Shown one piece after another: positions 45,519 to 55,494 of a DNA stretch of 64,000 nt; positions within the stretch are counted from its first letter, which is position 1; the number at the start of each line of letters is the position of its first letter. This stretch comes from Clostridia bacterium (GTDB lineage: Bacteria > Bacillota > Clostridia > Christensenellales > Borkfalkiaceae). Made by a program: the position numbers and the translations under genes. The DNA lies in assembly GCA_017621735.1 (NCBI GenBank), contig JAGASM010000033.1, positions 1 to 64,000 on the forward strand, in the 5' to 3' direction. The notes under the pieces were generated by a model that was given only the letters and a program-made list of their open reading frames with translations, was not told the origin of the DNA and ran no database searches.

Positions 45519-47573
45519 ATGGAAGCAAAGCATTACGACGCCAAAGATATTACCATTCTCGAAGGGTTGGATGCCGTCCGTTTGCGCCCCGGAATGTATA
45601 TCGGTTCGACGGGCGTAAAAGGATTACATCATATCTTATGGGAAATCGTTGATAATGCCATCGACGAGGCGGCAAACGGATATGCAAATAAAATTGACGT
45701 TGTCGTCCATAAAGACGGGAGCGTTTCCGTCGAGGATAACGGACGGGGGATTCCCACCGACATTCACCCCAAGACGAAAGTTTCGGGGGTGCAGGTCGTA
45801 TTTACGCAGTTGCATGCGGGCGGGAAGTTCGACGAACATAACTATTCCTATTCGGGCGGATTGCACGGGGTTGGCGCTTCCGTTACCAACGCGCTTTCCA
45901 AGTGGTTGAAAGTCGAAGTGTACAAAAAGGGTACGACGTACGCGATGGAATTCCACTCCTATTACGATGAAAAAAAGAAAAAGTACGAATCGGGGATTCC
46001 CGTCGCGCCCTTGGTTGATACCAAGCAAAAGACGAAAAAACACGGTACGTACGTGCATTTTATGCCCGACGAGGCAGTATTTTCTACGACGGAATTCCAA
46101 CTTTCCACCATATCGAGCAGATTGCGCGAACTTGCGTTTTTGAACAAGGGAATCGTCATCAATTTTACCGACGAGCGCATTACCATGAACGAGTTTGAAG
46201 GGGAAGACGAGGGAAGCAAGCAACTCGACCTTCTCGGCGCAACGCAGCCTTATTCCGTGAGTTACTGTTTCCACGGCGGAATTTCCGACTTTACCGAATA
46301 TCTCAACGAGGGGAAGCACACGCTGTACTCCAAACCTCTTTATTACACTGCGGAAAAGGACGGGATTCAAGTCGAATTTGCCATTCAGCACACGGGAGAA
46401 TATACCGAAAGTTTATATTCGTTTGTCAACAACATTCCCACGACCGAGGGCGGATTTCACGAAATGGGATTCCGTTCGGGGCTTACGCGTATTCTCAACG
46501 ATTATGCGCGGGATAACAAACTGTTAAAAGAGAAAGATCCGAACTTCCTTGGCGACGATTTTAGGGAAGGGCTTACGGCGGTTCTCTCCATCAAAATGAA
46601 GAACGTACAGTTTGAAGGGCAAACGAAGGCGAAACTCGGCAACCCCGAAGCGCGTGCGCCCGTCGAAGGGTGCGTCATCGAGGGCATGAAGAAACTCTCC
46701 GTCGCGCACGGGAACAAAAAGGCGTTTGAGGACATCATCAAAAAGGCACAAGGCGCGGCAAAGGCGCGCGTTGCGTCCCGTCAGGCAACCGCCGCGACGC
46801 GAGCAAAGAACAGCATCGATTCTTTGACGTTGGTCGGCAAACTTGCCGCTTGTTCAGGCAGAAAGGCGGAACTCAACGAATTGTTCATCGTCGAAGGGGA
46901 TTCGGCAGGCGGAACGGCAAAACAAGCGCGCGTCCGTCAGTTCCAGTCCATTTTGCCCCTTCGCGGAAAGCCTTTGAACGTTGAAAAGAAACGTCCCGAG
47001 CAAGTGTTTATGAACGAAGAGATCCGCACGATCATCTCCGCGCTCGACGCGGGTGTCGGCGTCGACTTTAATTTGGATAAAATCAAATATCATAAAGTCA
47101 TCATCCTTTCGGATGCCGACCAAGACGGGTTCCACATTCGTTGTATTTTGCTCACCTTCTTTTTCCGCTATATGTTGCCGCTCGTCAAAGCGGGGCACGT
47201 CTATATCGGAATGCCGCCCCTTTACAAAATTTACAAGCAAAACGGAAGCGTAGAAGAGTACGCTTACGACGATAAAGAGTTGGCGGAAAAAATTGAGAAG
47301 GTGGGAAGAGGATATCTCATACAGCGCTATAAAGGGCTTGGCGAAATGAGCGCCGATCAACTTTGGAATACGACGATGGACCCGCAAAAGCGCAATTTAA
47401 TTCAGGTAACCATCGAGGACGCGCGCGAAGCGGATCGCATGATTACCATGCTCATGGGCGATCAAGTAGACGGAAGAAAAGAATTCCTCGCCCGCAATGC
47501 AAACTTTAACAAGACGGATACCTTTTTGGATAAAGCAAAAATAAAGAAGGAGGCGGACGATGAAGAAAACTGA
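45519..47573 (+). CDS. Type IIA DNA topoisomerase subunit B (ParE-like)
   Basis: ATPase subunit of 684 residues. GHKL ATPase motifs: [41 protein letters not shown]. Toprim domain: [11 protein letters not shown] near 458 and [12 protein letters not shown] near 530. C-terminal RYKGLGEM. The [12 protein letters not shown] stretch resembles ParE more than GyrB (RKTQAILPL), so I lean to topoisomerase IV; a gyrase remains possible. It overlaps the next gene by 14 bp. Confidence 0.9.
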   Translation: MEAKHYDAKDITILEGLDAVRLRPGMYIGSTGVKGLHHILWEIVDNAIDEAANGYANKIDVVVHKDGSVSVEDNGRGIPTDIHPKTKVSGVQVVFTQLHAGGKFDEHNYSYSGGLHGVGASVTNALSKWLKVEVYKKGTTYAMEFHSYYDEKKKKYESGIPVAPLVDTKQKTKKHGTYVHFMPDEAVFSTTEFQLSTISSRLRELAFLNKGIVINFTDERITMNEFEGEDEGSKQLDLLGATQPYSVSYCFHGGISDFTEYLNEGKHTLYSKPLYYTAEKDGIQVEFAIQHTGEYTESLYSFVNNIPTTEGGFHEMGFRSGLTRILNDYARDNKLLKEKDPNFLGDDFREGLTAVLSIKMKNVQFEGQTKAKLGNPEARAPVEGCVIEGMKKLSVAHGNKKAFEDIIKKAQGAAKARVASRQATAATRAKNSIDSLTLVGKLAACSGRKAELNELFIVEGDSAGGTAKQARVRQFQSILPLRGKPLNVEKKRPEQVFMNEEIRTIISALDAGVGVDFNLDKIKYHKVIILSDADQDGFHIRCILLTFFFRYMLPLVKAGHVYIGMPPLYKIYKQNGSVEEYAYDDKELAEKIEKVGRGYLIQRYKGLGEMSADQLWNTTMDPQKRNLIQVTIEDAREADRMITMLMGDQVDGRKEFLARNANFNKTDTFLDKAKIKKEADDEEN

Positions 47574-50010
47574 GATTGCAAAAGAGCAACCGACGGGCAA
47601 TTTATTTGTAACGCCTCTTGAAAAGGTGCTTCCTTCGTCCATGCTTCCGTATGCGGAATTCGTTATCATGGACCGCGCGCTCCCGCGCGTTGAGGACGGA
47701 TTAAAGCCCGTTCAACGCAGAATTCTTTTCACCATGCACGAAATGGGGTTGATGCCCGACAAACCGCATAAAAAGTCGGCGCGTATCGTCGGAGATTGCA
47801 TGGGTAAATATCACCCGCACGGCGATTCCTCCGTTTACGACGCGATGGTGCGTATGGCGCAAGATTTTAATATGGGAATGACGCTTGTCAACGGCCACGG
47901 GAACTTCGGCTCGGTGGACGGAGATCCCGCCGCCGCGATGCGTTACACGGAAGCGCGTCTTGAACCGCTTGCGCTTGAACTTCTGCGCGATTTGGATAAA
48001 AATACCGTGCCGTTCGGGCTTAACTTCGACGATTCCTTAAAAGAGCCGGAAATGCTCCCCGGCCGTTTCCCCAACCTCCTTGTAAACGGTGCGTCGGGGA
48101 TTGCCGTCGGGCTTGCGACGAACATTCCTCCCCATAATTTGGCGGAGTGTATCGACGGCGTCGTCGCGTATATCGACAATCCGCATATCAAACTTCCCGA
48201 CATGATGAAATACATTCCCGCGCCCGATTTTCCGACGGGGGGATATATCATCGCCAACGAACTTTTGCAAGCGTACGAAACGGGGAGGGGGAGAATTACC
48301 CTTCGTGCCAAGATTCGCGTAGAAGAGGGGCACGGAGAAAAGAAAAATATCGTCATCACCGAACTTCCTTATCAAGTCAATAAGTCGACCTTGCTCCGCA
48401 AGATTGCCGACCTTCGCGAGGAGAAAAAGGAAGAATTTGCGCTCGTCAGCAACATTGTAGACGAGTCCGACCGCCACGGCATGCGTGCCGTCATCGAAGT
48501 AAAAGGGGAGGCGGATATCCCCAAACTTTTGAAGGCGCTCTACAAATACAGCGATTTGGAAACGACGTTCGGCATCAACATGGTTGCCATTGCGGGCGGA
48601 AAACCGCAAACGATGGGCATTTTGGATATCGTAAAATACTACGTCAACTATCAACGGGAAGTAGTATTAAAACGCACCAAGTTCGAATTAAATCAAGCCA
48701 AAGAACGCTGTCATATTTTAGAGGGATTGATCGTCGCCGTTCGCAACATCGACGAGGTGGTTGCAATCATTAAAAAAGCGGAATCGGTCGCGGACGCGCG
48801 CGAAAAGTTGCGTAAGCGTTTTGATCTTTCCGAAAAACAGGCACAGGCCATTCTCGATTTGCGTCTTGCGCGTCTTACCCGTCTTGAAGTTTATAAGTTG
48901 GAAGAAGAACTAAAATCGCTCAAAGCGCTCATCGAAAAACTTTCGGCGATCGTCGCAAGCAATCGGAAACAACTTGAAGTTGTCAAAGAGGAGATGCTTG
49001 AAATTAAAAAGAAGTATCGCCGTCCCCGCCGTTCGACCATCGTATACGACGCAACGGAAGCGGACGCGGAGCGTGCCGACGTGCGCGAACCGGGCGTTCC
49101 TTGCATCTTCTGCATCAATGCGGACGGAAAGGTCAAATGCGTTACGGAGAAGAATTTTAACATGTCTTCCCACGCGATCAACGACCGCAGCAAGAAAAAT
49201 TCGGTTATGACGTATGAACTGCGCACGCTTTCCGACGATCCCGTCTTTATCTTTACAAATCTCGGAAACTGCTATAAAGTGCACCCGCAAGACTGTATTC
49301 GCAAGTTTAGCGAAGACGGATACAAGTTGACCGCATTGAGCGATCAGGCGATCAAGGGGGAAAGGGCAGTCGCCGTTTTAGGCGCCGATACGGAAAAGCA
49401 AACGGGGAACTTACTCTTTGTTACGAAAGCGGGAATGCTCAAAAAGACGGCGTGGAGCGAATATAACGTCGCAAAACCCGCGTTCCAAGCGATTCGTCTG
49501 AACGACGGGGATGAGGTCGTCTGCGTGCAACAAGACGACGAGGACGAGAACGTAACCGTATTCTTCGTTACGGAAGGCGGCATTTGCCTCAACGCGAAGA
49601 AGGACGATATTCCCCTGCAAGGGCGCGTTGCGGGCGGCGTAAAGGGCATGAACCTCAGGGACGGGGACAAGGTCGTCTTCGCCTCGCAAATTGACGGAGA
49701 AGGGGAGATTGTCGTAGCCGTATCGGGCGGACGGTATAAGCGCGTCATAGCGGCGCAGATCGATCCGCTTCCCCGTTACCGCAAAGGGGTGCAAATTGCC
49801 TCGCTCAAAGGGGACGACAAGGTTATCTTTGCCGACTACGTAACCGTTCCTTATTATTTGGCGGTACTCACGTCGGAGGGAACGATGACGGAACTTTGCA
49901 CGGAAGATTTGCCGATCGACGCGACGAACAGCCGCGGAAGAACACTCAAAGGCGTGAAATGGACGGCGGAAGAAGTGTACGCAATGAAATACCGCAAAAT
50001 GGAAGATTAA
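47560..50010 (+). CDS. Type IIA DNA topoisomerase subunit A (ParC-like)
   Basis: DNA breakage and rejoining subunit of 816 residues. Winged-helix region with [12 protein letters not shown], where the quinolone-relevant Ser and Asp are the sensitive forms; catalytic tyrosine near residue 129 in RYTEARL. A coiled-coil tower is followed by a beta-pinwheel C-terminal domain (about 500-816) with repeats such as [13 protein letters not shown] find no QRRGGKG gyrase box, which favours ParC over GyrA. Which enzyme it is would be settled by finding the second gene pair elsewhere in the genome. Confidence 0.9.
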   Translation: MKKTEIAKEQPTGNLFVTPLEKVLPSSMLPYAEFVIMDRALPRVEDGLKPVQRRILFTMHEMGLMPDKPHKKSARIVGDCMGKYHPHGDSSVYDAMVRMAQDFNMGMTLVNGHGNFGSVDGDPAAAMRYTEARLEPLALELLRDLDKNTVPFGLNFDDSLKEPEMLPGRFPNLLVNGASGIAVGLATNIPPHNLAECIDGVVAYIDNPHIKLPDMMKYIPAPDFPTGGYIIANELLQAYETGRGRITLRAKIRVEEGHGEKKNIVITELPYQVNKSTLLRKIADLREEKKEEFALVSNIVDESDRHGMRAVIEVKGEADIPKLLKALYKYSDLETTFGINMVAIAGGKPQTMGILDIVKYYVNYQREVVLKRTKFELNQAKERCHILEGLIVAVRNIDEVVAIIKKAESVADAREKLRKRFDLSEKQAQAILDLRLARLTRLEVYKLEEELKSLKALIEKLSAIVASNRKQLEVVKEEMLEIKKKYRRPRRSTIVYDATEADAERADVREPGVPCIFCINADGKVKCVTEKNFNMSSHAINDRSKKNSVMTYELRTLSDDPVFIFTNLGNCYKVHPQDCIRKFSEDGYKLTALSDQAIKGERAVAVLGADTEKQTGNLLFVTKAGMLKKTAWSEYNVAKPAFQAIRLNDGDEVVCVQQDDEDENVTVFFVTEGGICLNAKKDDIPLQGRVAGGVKGMNLRDGDKVVFASQIDGEGEIVVAVSGGRYKRVIAAQIDPLPRYRKGVQIASLKGDDKVIFADYVTVPYYLAVLTSEGTMTELCTEDLPIDATNSRGRTLKGVKWTAEEVYAMKYRKMED

Positions 50011-50011
50011 A

Positions 50012-50048
50012 CAAAGCCCGCCCCGCAAAATTTGCGGGGCGGGCTTTG
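50012..50048 (+). terminator. Hairpin after the topoisomerase genes
   Basis: CAAAGCCCGCCCCGCAAA and its complement form a long GC-rich inverted repeat; the following run is not T-rich, so the next hairpin probably does the terminating. Confidence 0.5.
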
Positions 50049-50054
50049 AAATAG

Positions 50055-50084
50055 AAAAGAGCCTTCATGCGAAGGCTCTTTTTT
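50055..50084. terminator. Bidirectional terminator between convergent operons
   Basis: AAAAGAGCCTTC pairs with GAAGGCTCTTTT around ATGC. T runs occur on both strands, so it can serve the topoisomerase pair and the SipW/TasA operon that ends at 50098. Confidence 0.85.
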
Positions 50085-50097
50085 CAATGAGGAGAAA

Positions 50098-52611
50098 TTA
50101 ATCGGTAACCGTTACTTTATTTCCGCTTTGCGTTTGCGTCGAGTTAATATTCGTCGCTTCGCCTTCCGTTCCGTTCGTTTTGAACGTGCAGTCGGTTGCA
50201 ACGACGGACGTATTGACTCCGTCCACGAGGAAGTGAGTTTGTAAGTTTCCCGTCGTTTGGTTTGCTTCTACCGTGCAGTTAACGAGCGAAATCTTCGATC
50301 CGTGTGCCGTCGGATTGATGACGACCGTCGCGAACGCATTCGTTTCGTGGTAGGGGAAGCCGTTGTTAGAAACGAGCGTGCAGTCCTCAAACGTCATCAC
50401 GGTGTTTTCCGAGTGCGTTTGAACGGCGCAGTAGCCCGTGCTCGCGGTTGCGTTGTAAGCATAGACGGTAACGGCGGTATTTTCAGAAGCAACGTTAATT
50501 GCATAGTGTCTTGCCGTAACGCTCATTCCGTCAAGTTCCACGCGAATTGCGCCGGAATTTCGATAGAGGGAAATGCCGCGTTCGTTTTGCGCCGCGTCAA
50601 TGGTAACGTTTGCAAAGTGAACGATGAGGTCCTCCGCAACGTCTTGTACGTTGAATGCGCGCGTCGCGCTTGCCGCCGCCGTAATCGTGTTTCCGTTTCC
50701 GTAAACGACGCAGTCGTTCTTAATTTCATATGCTGCCGTCAGTTGGATATCGCTATCGAGAATGACGGGAAGTCCCGCGTCGAGGGATTGCGTCAGTTCC
50801 GCTTCCGTACTTGCGTGGTATGCGTCGGAAGAAACGGTTACAACGTTGCCTTCCGTAATGACTGCCGCATAACGGTTTATTCGATCGCTTAAGAGGGCGT
50901 TGCCCGAAACGGATCTTCCGTCTTTGAGGAAGGTCGTATCTTTGCAAACGATGACGTTTCCAACTTCATGAATCAAGAAGTGCGCTTGTTCGTTGCCGTT
51001 TTTCGAGTTTGCTTGCACAACGCAGTTGTCGATGGTGATGCGCGCGTCCGTTACGCCTTCGTTGGTAACGATGGTTGCAAAGTCATTCCATCCGTCCGCA
51101 TTATACGCGCTGACGTTGTTGCCGACGAGGGTGCAGTCGGTAAAGTTCATCACCGTACCGTTCGACCACGTTTGTGCCGCCGCCCAACCGGTAACCGCCG
51201 TCATGTTCTTTGCGTTTACAACGACGTCCGCATTGTGCAACGCGACGTTGATCGCGTAGTGCGTTGCCGTAATCTTGACGTTTTCAAGGTTTACTTCAAT
51301 CGCGCCCGTGTTTTGATAGAGGGAAATCGCGCGCTCCGCCTTGTCTCCCGCAAGCGCTACGTTTACAAGCGTAAGGGAAACGTCTTCCGCCACTTCGGTA
51401 ATATTAAAGATTCTGTCCATTCCTTCCGCGGCGGTAAGGGCAAAGCCGTTGCCGTTGATCGCCGTGTCTTTGGTTACGGAAATCACTTCCGTCAACGCGA
51501 TATCGTTTAAGAGGTTGACCGCCTTTCCCTCTTCGATGAGAGCAAGGAGGGACGCCTCGTCCGTCGCGCCGTAAGCCGTTTGATAGGTTACGGTAAAGGG
51601 GCTGAATTCCGTCGTTTGGAAGGTCGCATATCCCGTCGCCGAGTTGTAATCGACGGCGATAGGGGATTCGTAGTGATAAAGTTGGACGTTCAAAAGTCCC
51701 TTTCCTACGTAGATAGAAACGGTAATATCATCCGTTGCCGTTACGTCGCCCGAAGCGTTCGTAAGGGAAATATCGTAGGTAAGTGCGCTCGTATCCGAAG
51801 TCAAGGTGAGGTTGGGGTTTACCGCCGTCGTCTGTGCGGAAAGGGTAACCGCTTCCGTGCCGACTGCATTTGCGGGAATCACTGCCTTAATCGCGCCCGT
51901 ACTGTCAAACAGTTGTGTTTCTTCGTCCGCGACGGGGGTTGCCGTAATTTCAGAAGATACGACGGGGGTGATGTCAACCGTGTCGTTGGTCGTATACGCG
52001 TTGCCTTGAACGGCTTCTACAACGAATGCAATGGAAGTGGAAAGTCCTCCGAGCGTTGCGTCCGAATCTTCTGGGAAGACGATGGAAACGGTCAATTCAT
52101 CTACCGTGGTAGCCGCGCCCGCCGTGGGTGCGGCAAGGCGTTGCCAATCGGAAAAATCGCCGAGTCCGTCAATCGTATCGACGGAAGCGCCGTCGTCGAT
52201 GGAAATATCAAGCGTATCGAAGAGGATAGGACCTCCGATGCACTTTACGCCCGTTCGATACTGAATGGCAATGTCGCTTAAATTGTTTACGGTGATTTTG
52301 AACGTTACCTTATCCGCGGGGGTAATGCGATCGAGGGTAAGTAAGTTTTCGTTCAGGGATGCGGTTCCTTCATTCGCAAAAACCATGTTGGTATCCGTTT
52401 CGGAATATCCGGCAAAAAGTCCCGTCGCGGAGTCCCAACTTCCCGAGTACGTCTTTACGTCGGAAATGGCTGCCGTTACGTTTACTTTCCCCGAACTGAC
52501 TACAATATCCGCTTGGCTTTCGCTCGTAAAAATTGCGTATGTAGCACCGCAAATCAAACTTGCAGAAAGCGCGACGGTTAGAATAGATGATGCAAGAATT
52601 TTCTTTTTCAT
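50098..52611 (-). CDS. TasA-like secreted protein with two beta-helix repeats
   Basis: 837-residue predicted surface or matrix protein. The signal region MKKKILASSILTVALSASLICGATYAIFT matches TasA/CalY-class precursors, which SipW cleaves. A TasA-like jelly-roll domain follows (to about residue 215), then a domain with GAIKAVIPANAVGTEAVTL (about 225-340, ZU5-like by eye). Two tandem right-handed beta-helix repeats, about 340-585 and 590-837, share matching segments (ERAISLYQNTGAIEVNLENV and ERGISLYRNSGAIRVELDGM; FTDCTLVGNN and FEDCTLVSNN). No cell-wall anchor motif is visible. It is the last gene of the SipW operon. Confidence 0.8.
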   Translation of the reverse strand: MKKKILASSILTVALSASLICGATYAIFTSESQADIVVSSGKVNVTAAISDVKTYSGSWDSATGLFAGYSETDTNMVFANEGTASLNENLLTLDRITPADKVTFKITVNNLSDIAIQYRTGVKCIGGPILFDTLDISIDDGASVDTIDGLGDFSDWQRLAAPTAGAATTVDELTVSIVFPEDSDATLGGLSTSIAFVVEAVQGNAYTTNDTVDITPVVSSEITATPVADEETQLFDSTGAIKAVIPANAVGTEAVTLSAQTTAVNPNLTLTSDTSALTYDISLTNASGDVTATDDITVSIYVGKGLLNVQLYHYESPIAVDYNSATGYATFQTTEFSPFTVTYQTAYGATDEASLLALIEEGKAVNLLNDIALTEVISVTKDTAINGNGFALTAAEGMDRIFNITEVAEDVSLTLVNVALAGDKAERAISLYQNTGAIEVNLENVKITATHYAINVALHNADVVVNAKNMTAVTGWAAAQTWSNGTVMNFTDCTLVGNNVSAYNADGWNDFATIVTNEGVTDARITIDNCVVQANSKNGNEQAHFLIHEVGNVIVCKDTTFLKDGRSVSGNALLSDRINRYAAVITEGNVVTVSSDAYHASTEAELTQSLDAGLPVILDSDIQLTAAYEIKNDCVVYGNGNTITAAASATRAFNVQDVAEDLIVHFANVTIDAAQNERGISLYRNSGAIRVELDGMSVTARHYAINVASENTAVTVYAYNATASTGYCAVQTHSENTVMTFEDCTLVSNNGFPYHETNAFATVVINPTAHGSKISLVNCTVEANQTTGNLQTHFLVDGVNTSVVATDCTFKTNGTEGEATNINSTQTQSGNKVTVTD

Positions 52612-52643
52612 AATTCGAATTCCTTTTATAAAATATTAGGCAA

Positions 52644-53282
52644 TCAAGCCGTTGCTTGTACGGCGTATACGATGAGGTCAAAATCAAGTTCCTGACCTTT
52701 CGCCTTATCGTTCTCTCCTTTCGTCGTCGAGTTTTCAAAACTGACTTTGACTTTGAAAGTAGTGCTTTCCGTCGTCGCGCTTACCGTTGCGACGTGGTTC
52801 GTTTCGCTCCCGAGGGAGAGTTTTCCGTCCGCGTCGATCGTCTCGCTTACAGGCGTGCCCGAAAGGGGGGTTACGGTAAAGGTGAGTTGAGAAAGAAGGT
52901 CGTCGGCAGTCGTTCCGCTTGCGGGGACGACTTCGATCCAGTAACCGAACGCTACGTTTCCGTTGTTGACGATTTCCATCGTCGCTTCAAAGAAACTGCC
53001 GGGAACGACGACGCTGTTTTCCGTGTCGAATACGGTGCGGGACGTGCCTTCGGTAAAGGCGACTTCTTCCGTGTTGTTAACGGTGGAAACCGTTCCGTCC
53101 GCAGCGAGTGTTTCTCCCGTCAAAAGGATGCGGTTGAGTTCGATATCAAGCGTACCTGCTTTCAAGTGATTGCGAATGGACGCGGAATCGGTAAAGAGGG
53201 CAAACGTGCCCGCTACCGCAACCGTTACGCACAAAAGAATGGTAGTGCAAGAAAGAATTAACGCTCTGAATTTTTTGGTCAT
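52644..53282 (-). CDS. TasA/camelysin-family secreted protein
   Basis: 212 residues. N-terminal signal ending VAVAGTFALFTDSASI, the pattern of TasA-type precursors in which the FTD/E segment follows the cleavage site. The mature part contains LKAGTLDIELNRI and GSFFEATMEIVNNGNVAFGYWIEV, both typical of TasA jelly-roll proteins. In Bacillus, such proteins form extracellular fibres. It sits between the large beta-helix protein gene and a membrane protein gene in the SipW operon. Confidence 0.85.
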   Translation of the reverse strand: MTKKFRALILSCTTILLCVTVAVAGTFALFTDSASIRNHLKAGTLDIELNRILLTGETLAADGTVSTVNNTEEVAFTEGTSRTVFDTENSVVVPGSFFEATMEIVNNGNVAFGYWIEVVPASGTTADDLLSQLTFTVTPLSGTPVSETIDADGKLSLGSETNHVATVSATTESTTFKVKVSFENSTTKGENDKAKGQELDFDLIVYAVQATA

Positions 53283-53302
53283 GGCGATACTCCTTTTGGA
53301 AA

Positions 53303-53980
53303 TTATTCCGCTTTTGCCTTGCGTGCCGCTTTGCGTTTTTCTCTTGCGATTTGCTTTTTGTATTCGCGTTCCGCAGCGGCTGCCTTCGTTGCAATGTCGA
53401 TGCCGTCTTTCGCCGCTTGCAACGTAACGTCGTCGACGACCTTCAAAACGGTTGCTGCTTGGCGAACGGAAACTTTGTTTTCGTTGACGTAGTTTCTAAA
53501 GTCGGTGTTGCCCATGATAAATTCGCAAACGACCGTTTCGCGCTTGATCAAAAGCCGAACAATGCGGTTGCTTCCGATTTTGTATTCTTCGTAACGCGCA
53601 TTCTTAAACCGTCTTGCGCCTTCGACTGCCGCCGCGTACATAACGATCGCGTCGTAGTAGTTTTTCGCCTGCGTCGAAAGTGCGTTGTACTTTTCGTCGA
53701 GCGTTTCGTTTGCGCTCTTTCCGAAAGAAACGGCAATTTCCGCTTCGTTTTCCGCTTCCGCAACGGGTGCAGGGGCGGGAGCTTCTTCCGGTTTAGCGGG
53801 CGCTTCCGCAACGGGTGCGGGGATGGGTGTGGCGGCGGGGGCAGGGGCAGGCGTTTCTACGGGCGCCGCGCTGCGCTTATTTGCAAGCGATTCGCGTACG
53901 ATGTCGCGTACTACTACGAGTACGGAGAACAAGCATACGACGGATACAAAGATCATAAAGACCATAAATAAAATTTCCAT
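53303..53980 (-). CDS. Membrane-anchored protein with Pro/Ala-rich linker
   Basis: 225 residues: an N-terminal membrane helix (about 3-25), a Pro/Ala/Glu-rich linker (about 37-80), and a soluble C-terminal domain with KNYYDAIVMYAAAVEGARRFKNARYEEYKIGSNRIVRLLIKRETVVCEFIMG, then a basic end (KRKAARKAKAE). The C-terminal domain recalls a clostridial domain of unknown function with a KGKTL.LYLALN-like core. It lies directly between sipW and the TasA-like gene, 3 bp from the former, so it may help the export or assembly of the TasA-like proteins. Confidence 0.7.
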   Translation of the reverse strand: MEILFMVFMIFVSVVCLFSVLVVVRDIVRESLANKRSAAPVETPAPAPAATPIPAPVAEAPAKPEEAPAPAPVAEAENEAEIAVSFGKSANETLDEKYNALSTQAKNYYDAIVMYAAAVEGARRFKNARYEEYKIGSNRIVRLLIKRETVVCEFIMGNTDFRNYVNENKVSVRQAATVLKVVDDVTLQAAKDGIDIATKAAAAEREYKKQIAREKRKAARKAKAE

Positions 53981-53983
53981 AAT

Positions 53984-54775
53984 TCACTCCTCATCGTTAG
54001 ATTTTTTATTCTCAAGGGGTGGACCCTTTGAATCGGTTGTCGGAAGGGATTCTCCCTTCAGTTGTGCAAGTTGCCGTTTGAGTTCTTCAATTTCGTCCGC
54101 TTGCCGCTTTTCGTGTTCCGCCCGATCCTTTTTCTTTCCCTCGCTTATCGTGGAAATAATTTTTACCACTTCGATGGCGATGATGATCAAGCAAGGAATG
54201 ATGACGATCAACGCAAGTCCGATCGGCTGCGAAAGGGCGTATACGACCAAGCCCAAAAAATAACTTTGCCCCGTTACTTTGCCGATAACGTAGTTGGGGG
54301 AGTTGTGCGCCGTCGTATCGATGATCTGTTGCAAAACGTCCGTGTCCGCGTTTTTGTTGTCCCCTTCCAAGGCGAAAATAAATCCGCCCTCGATTGCTTT
54401 TGGATCTTCAACAATGCGGTGGGTGATCGTTTCTTGCCGAACGATTACGTAGCGGAAGGTGAGCACGTCGCCCTTTTTCAAATCCTTGTAAAAGTCGTAA
54501 GCCTCTTCTTCGTCCTCGGGGACGACCTTGATAAAGAGGAGGGACTTAACGGGGATAGAACCGACGTCGTATTCGCTGACGTCCGTTTGTTCGCATTCTT
54601 CCATCGAGTCGGATAGCACGACGCGCATTTGATAGCCGAAAACGGTCATCGCGCCGTCCGAATCCTTTTTCGCCGTAATGGTCAAGACGATTGCAAATAA
54701 GCAAAGGGCGAGGAAGAGATACAAGAGGACGTTGCCCGCAATTTTAAGAATTTTGAAAATGACAGTGCGTTTCAT
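53984..54775 (-). CDS. sipW: SipW-type signal peptidase I
   Basis: Membrane signal peptidase of the archaeal/ER-like type with a Ser-His rather than Ser-Lys pair: catalytic serine (S57) in VVLSDSME and His (H119) in TITHRIVE. One membrane helix lies near residues 10-33 and one or more after about 173. The last 60 residues are a charged, likely coiled-coil extension (EHEKRQADEIEELKRQLAQLKG) not needed in SipW. It probably processes the two TasA-like precursors of this operon. Confidence 0.92.
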   Translation of the reverse strand: MKRTVIFKILKIAGNVLLYLFLALCLFAIVLTITAKKDSDGAMTVFGYQMRVVLSDSMEECEQTDVSEYDVGSIPVKSLLFIKVVPEDEEEAYDFYKDLKKGDVLTFRYVIVRQETITHRIVEDPKAIEGGFIFALEGDNKNADTDVLQQIIDTTAHNSPNYVIGKVTGQSYFLGLVVYALSQPIGLALIVIIPCLIIIAIEVVKIISTISEGKKKDRAEHEKRQADEIEELKRQLAQLKGESLPTTDSKGPPLENKKSNDEE

Positions 54776-54784
54776 AGCAAACGG

Positions 54785-55276
54785 TTATGCGGTTTCCGCC
54801 GTAAAGAGAACGTCGAATTTGCATTCCGCTCCCTGTGCACTGTCGCCGACCTCTCGATCCATCGAGTAAACGATGGAAATTTCTTGTGCCTCTTCTTTGA
54901 TTTCGTATTCAAACGAAAGGGGATCGCCTGCAAACAAGTCGGTCAAAGTTCCGCGATACAGTTCCGTTCCGCCGATGCTGACAACTGCGTCGACAAACGC
55001 CTTTAATCCAAGATCTTCCGTTTCGTCAAATTCAAGCGTAATCAGGTAGTTGCTTACAAGATCGCTTTTTAACGAAATGGTATATTCCACGCTCTCTCCC
55101 GGGATAAGAGAAAGTGCTTTGAATTCGAGCGTTTCCGAGGTGCTTTCTCCCGATTTTACCGTTATGCTCTCTTCAAAATCGTCGTGCGATTTTTCAATTT
55201 GAAAGGCGAGCATAACGCCGAATACAGCGAGAGAACAAAGCGATACGATCAAAGAAAGTAATGCATGTTTTTTCAT
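54785..55276 (-). CDS. Secreted or membrane-anchored TasA-like protein
   Basis: 163 residues: an N-terminal membrane helix or signal (LSLIVSLCSLAVFGVMLAF) followed by a beta-rich domain with SLIPGESVEYTISLKSD and AECKFDVLFTAE, which resembles the beta-sandwich of the TasA family. It begins the five-gene operon, 9 bp upstream of sipW, with a GGAGGGATTAAG ribosome site. Whether the N-terminal segment is cut is unclear. Confidence 0.6.
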   Translation of the reverse strand: MKKHALLSLIVSLCSLAVFGVMLAFQIEKSHDDFEESITVKSGESTSETLEFKALSLIPGESVEYTISLKSDLVSNYLITLEFDETEDLGLKAFVDAVVSIGGTELYRGTLTDLFAGDPLSFEYEIKEEAQEISIVYSMDREVGDSAQGAECKFDVLFTAETA

Positions 55277-55305
55277 CGCTTAATCCCTCCATTGCGGTAA
55301 TCGCG

Positions 55306-55319
55306 CGCGTGCGCACGCG
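55306..55319. promoter_or_regulatory. 14-bp palindrome in the SipW operon leader
   Basis: CGCGTGCGCACGCG is a perfect inverted repeat in the 5' leader, about 25 bp downstream of the minus-strand -10 box. It could be an operator or just a GC-rich stem. Confidence 0.35.
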
Positions 55320-55339
55320 TCAATTTATGATATTACAAT

Positions 55340-55435
55340 TTAATTATAATTGATTTTGCGCTGTTTGTCAAGTCGGTTTGCATATTTATCAGCGAAATAC
55401 GTCAAATCGCGTGTGCGCGGAAAAAGTTTTTTCAT
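55340..55435 (-). CDS. 31-residue small ORF upstream of the SipW operon
   Basis: ATG 55435 is preceded by AGGAGGAATTC, a strong ribosome site, and by a promoter. The peptide starts MKKLFPRTRD, is basic and polar, has no membrane segment and ends RKINYN. Its codons 22-31 overlap the -35 and -10 boxes of the operon promoter, so transcription or translation of this ORF could interfere with that promoter. It resembles nothing I know. Confidence 0.45.
   Translation of the reverse strand: MKKLFPRTRDLTYFADKYANRLDKQRKINYN
55343..55371 (-). promoter_or_regulatory. Consensus promoter of the SipW/TasA operon
   Basis: On the minus strand TTGACA (55371-55366), 17-bp spacer and TATAAT (55348-55343), a perfect match. 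It lies inside the 3' end of the 31-codon ORF. Confidence 0.85.
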
Positions 55436-55494
55436 GAATTCCTCCTTTTTTCATATAACGAGCGAGTGAAAAGCGGCGGCTTTGACCTCATTGT

